DNA from: Rhodospirillaceae bacterium CCH5-H10
GTDB lineage: Bacteria > Pseudomonadota > Alphaproteobacteria > Reyranellales > Reyranellaceae
Direction: 5' to 3'
Assembly: GCA_001557035.1 (NCBI GenBank)
Contig: LSKJ01000464.1
Coordinates: 1 to 14,927 of the forward strand
DNA length: 14,927 bases
Shown here: positions 13,128 through 14,927 of the stretch, in pieces
How the letters are laid out: each line of letters opens with the position of its first letter
Numbering within the stretch: the stretch's first letter is position 1
The notes under the pieces: generated by a model
Databases searched by the model: none
What the model was told of the DNA's origin: nothing
What the model saw: only the letters and a program-made list of their open reading frames with translations
Program-made: the position numbers and the translations under genes

Positions 13128-14212
13128 GCCGATTGTCACCCACTGCCGAATGGATCGGCCGGATCGTTCTGATCGCCGTTTCGATCCTGATCGCGCTCGT
13201 CGGCCTCGAACTCGTGACGCGGTTCAATCGCGGCAGCGAATGGCTGCTGCGCTGGCCGAACTTCGTGCTGGCCTCGCAGGCCCGCTTCGAGGGCGAGTTG
13301 AATGGCCAGTTCGCCTTCGACCCGCGGCTGGGCTTCGTCTCGCGGCCGGACTTCAAGTCCTCCGAGGCCAATCATGACGGAAGCGGTTTCCGCGTCATTC
13401 CCGAAAGCCAGGCCGTGCCGGCCGATGCGCCAATCCTCGCGACGGGGGATTCCTTCACCTACGGCGCCGAGATCGCCGATGGCGGCAGCTGGCCCGCGCT
13501 GCTGCAGGCCGACCTGAAGCGGAAGGTGCTGAACGGTGGCGTGGTTGGGTTCGGCCTCGACCAGATCGTGCTCCACACCGAACAGCTCGTGGTCCGGGAC
13601 AAGCCCGGCCTCCTGGTCGTCGGCTTCATCGCCGACGATCTGCGGCGCAGCGAATATCGCCGCCTGTGGGGCAAGGAGAAGCCATACTTCGACCTGGTGG
13701 ACGGCAAGCCCGTCCTGCGCAACGTGCCGGTCTCGCCCGACGCCACCATCCCCTTGCACCTGCGCGTGCTGCGCGACGTGTTCGGTTGGTCCGCCCTGCT
13801 CGAGACGATCATGCGGCGGGTGGGCGATCCCTATGAGTGGCAGGCGGCGGGAGTCCGTGTCCTGCCGCGCGGGGCGGGCGAGGCACTCGCCTGTCCGCTG
13901 ATGGAGCGGCTGGCGGGGCTAGGGCTTCCGACCCTGGTCGTGGGTCTCTACGCGCCGCCGGTCTGGAACCTCGATCCGCGCCCGCCCTGGATCGTCGACG
14001 AGATCCGCCAGACCCGGGCGGTCCTCGCCTGCGCGGCCAAGGCCGGTGTGGGCACGCTCGACACCTACGAAACAATCGATCGAGCTGCTAAGGATCCTGG
14101 CAAGGCCGCGATTTTCTTCAACTTCCACATGTCGGCGGAGGGCAACCGTCGCATCGCCGCGGCCATTGCCGACGCAATCAGGAGCGGTGCGGCCCGGCGC
14201 GCGGGCCCGTAA
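13124..14212 (+). CDS. Membrane-anchored SGNH/GDSL-hydrolase-like protein
   Basis: A 362-residue protein with one N-terminal membrane anchor (residues about 7-27, WIGRIVLIAVSILIALVGLE) and a periplasmic SGNH-like domain. Block I is GDSFTYG with nucleophile Ser110. Block II is the Gly in NGGVVGFGLDQ. Block III resembles VVGFIADDL, with Asp where a typical enzyme has Asn. The C-terminal block has His335 in FNFHMSAEGN, but the usual Asp three residues before the His is Phe, with Asn333 nearby. It may be an esterase or an O-acetyltransferase acting with the coupled AT3 protein, as in OafB- or AlgX-like systems; that pairing is inference. The long frame from 12029 is a shadow of the AT3 gene joined to this one. 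Confidence 0.8.
   Translation: MSRLSPTAEWIGRIVLIAVSILIALVGLELVTRFNRGSEWLLRWPNFVLASQARFEGELNGQFAFDPRLGFVSRPDFKSSEANHDGSGFRVIPESQAVPADAPILATGDSFTYGAEIADGGSWPALLQADLKRKVLNGGVVGFGLDQIVLHTEQLVVRDKPGLLVVGFIADDLRRSEYRRLWGKEKPYFDLVDGKPVLRNVPVSPDATIPLHLRVLRDVFGWSALLETIMRRVGDPYEWQAAGVRVLPRGAGEALACPLMERLAGLGLPTLVVGLYAPPVWNLDPRPPWIVDEIRQTRAVLACAAKAGVGTLDTYETIDRAAKDPGKAAIFFNFHMSAEGNRRIAAAIADAIRSGAARRAGP
14191..14207. terminator. GC-rich palindrome at the end of the SGNH gene
   Basis: GGCCCG (14191-14196) and CGGGCC (14202-14207) pair around a 5-base loop, inside the last codons of the SGNH gene. The convergent VTT gene begins its stop in the very next base after the SGNH stop, so there is no room for a separate terminator. 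No T-run is present. A terminator role is tentative. Confidence 0.3.
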
Positions 14213-14881
14213 CTACTTGCGCCAGCGCGACACCAGGATCTGCGCCCCCACGACGACGCCCGCGTAGGCGGCCACGCACAGCGCGAGCAGGACGACGTCG
14301 ACGAGGGTTGGGGCCTGCAGGAGCGCCATGATCCGGTCGCCCATCAGCGACACCACGATGAGGCCCGGCAGCATCCCGAAGAGCGTTCCGACGATGAAAT
14401 CGGCGAACCGGATGCCGCTCGCGCCGAGCGCCAGATTGGTGAGCGTCCCCGGCGCGGCCGGCACGATCCGCAGCCCGACGACGACGAGCACGCCGTGTTC
14501 CTTCGCCACCCGGAGAATGGGCTGCACCCTGGGACCGAAGTTGCGGGCGACCGCGTCCTTGCCGAGAAGCGCGCCGATGAAATAGGGCGCCCAGCCGCTG
14601 AAGAACACGCCGACGGCGGAGTAGGCAAAACCGGTCCAGCCGCCGAAGACGGTCGCCGTTGCCAGGATCACCCCGTGGATCGGGAAGACGACCATGCCTG
14701 CGATCAGGAAAGCCGCCACCACCACGGCCGGCGCCCACGGATGGCCGCGTGTCTCCGCGAGCCACTCGCCGATCTTTGCGGGCGTGACGATGCCCAGCGA
14801 ACCGACGGTCCACCAGGCCGCGGCAATTCCGGTGATGACGACCAGAAGGGCTGCAACGGCGAGCAGGAAGCGAAGGCGCAT
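14213..14881 (-). CDS. TVP38/TMEM64-type VTT-domain membrane protein
   Basis: A 222-residue membrane protein with an N-terminal helix (residues about 4-24) and further segments to the C terminus. The VTT (SNARE-associated) pattern is seen as VFPIHGVILATATVFGGWTG followed by GVFFSGWAPYFIGALLG, then RVAKEHGVLVVVGLRIVPAA and PGTLTNLALGASGI, where Arg and Pro residues of the family are conserved. VTT proteins are thought to be lipid scramblases or transporters; no substrate is indicated. The protein ends in a basic VSRWRK. No clear ribosome site precedes the ATG at 14881 within the 46 remaining bases, so the start is the longest plausible one. Its stop is immediately adjacent to that of the SGNH gene. 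Confidence 0.88.
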   Translation of the reverse strand: MRLRFLLAVAALLVVITGIAAAWWTVGSLGIVTPAKIGEWLAETRGHPWAPAVVVAAFLIAGMVVFPIHGVILATATVFGGWTGFAYSAVGVFFSGWAPYFIGALLGKDAVARNFGPRVQPILRVAKEHGVLVVVGLRIVPAAPGTLTNLALGASGIRFADFIVGTLFGMLPGLIVVSLMGDRIMALLQAPTLVDVVLLALCVAAYAGVVVGAQILVSRWRK

Positions 14882-14927
14882 GTCGGGCTGACTCGGGGCA
14901 GGCGGGTTACGGCTGGGAGCCGAAGAC

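Noticed and set aside
12029..14212. A 727-residue frame suggesting a single fused AT3-SGNH protein
   Set aside because: In this frame the first 365 residues are not AT3 sequence; the real AT3 protein is in another frame and stops at 13127. The SGNH gene starts at 13124.

Overview
This is a GC-rich chromosomal window, probably from a soil- or plant-associated alphaproteobacterium. That placement rests on general character: high GC at third codon positions, a TRAP transporter, pobA, and DUF6429- and VOC-type proteins. No taxonomic marker settles the genus. There is no phage, insertion sequence, CRISPR array or rRNA. Most of the window is ordinary free-living housekeeping and nutrient-scavenging content, and nothing in it amounts to a clearly new defence or mobile system.

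Layout. A tRNA-Ser(CGA) lies at the left edge (24-113), followed on the minus strand by a type II toxin-antitoxin pair (vapB-like antitoxin, vapC PIN toxin) whose promoter carries a palindromic operator. Divergent from it is a TPR protein ending in a DUF6429 domain (948-2222). Its stop codon overlaps the end of a minus-strand TRAP operon in the order dctP (5157-4081), dctQ (4076-3516), dctM (3519-2215), with the tight spacing typical of translational coupling. On the other side of the dctP promoter is a small membrane protein resembling an ECF-transporter S component (5439-5960). It is convergent with a VOC/glyoxalase-fold protein (6440-6063), which is followed upstream by a secreted SUMF1/FGE-like protein lacking the catalytic cysteines (7273-6560).

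From 7355 to 8191 three small plus-strand genes form a likely operon: a two-helix membrane protein, a highly charged protein, and a helical protein with a Lys/Arg-rich tail. A small secreted protein follows (8295-8660). It meets the end of a large periplasmic peptide-type solute-binding protein (10590-8692) at a perfect 11-bp inverted repeat. Divergent from the binding protein is pobA (10798-11979), 4-hydroxybenzoate 3-monooxygenase, which feeds the protocatechuate pathway. Next come an acyltransferase-3 membrane protein and an SGNH-hydrolase-like protein that overlap by ATGA (12045-14212), a probable two-gene polysaccharide O-acylation module. A VTT/TVP38-type membrane protein closes the window on the minus strand (14881-14213).

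Functional picture. The theme is uptake and periplasmic handling of organic compounds (TRAP carboxylate uptake, peptide-type binding protein, aromatic hydroxylation) together with envelope modification (AT3-SGNH, VTT). The items most worth a second look are the split AT3/SGNH pair with a non-canonical catalytic triad, the S-component-like gene with a structured leader, the DUF6429 fusion with an extra tail, the cysteine-less FGE-like protein, and the nested vapBC operator.
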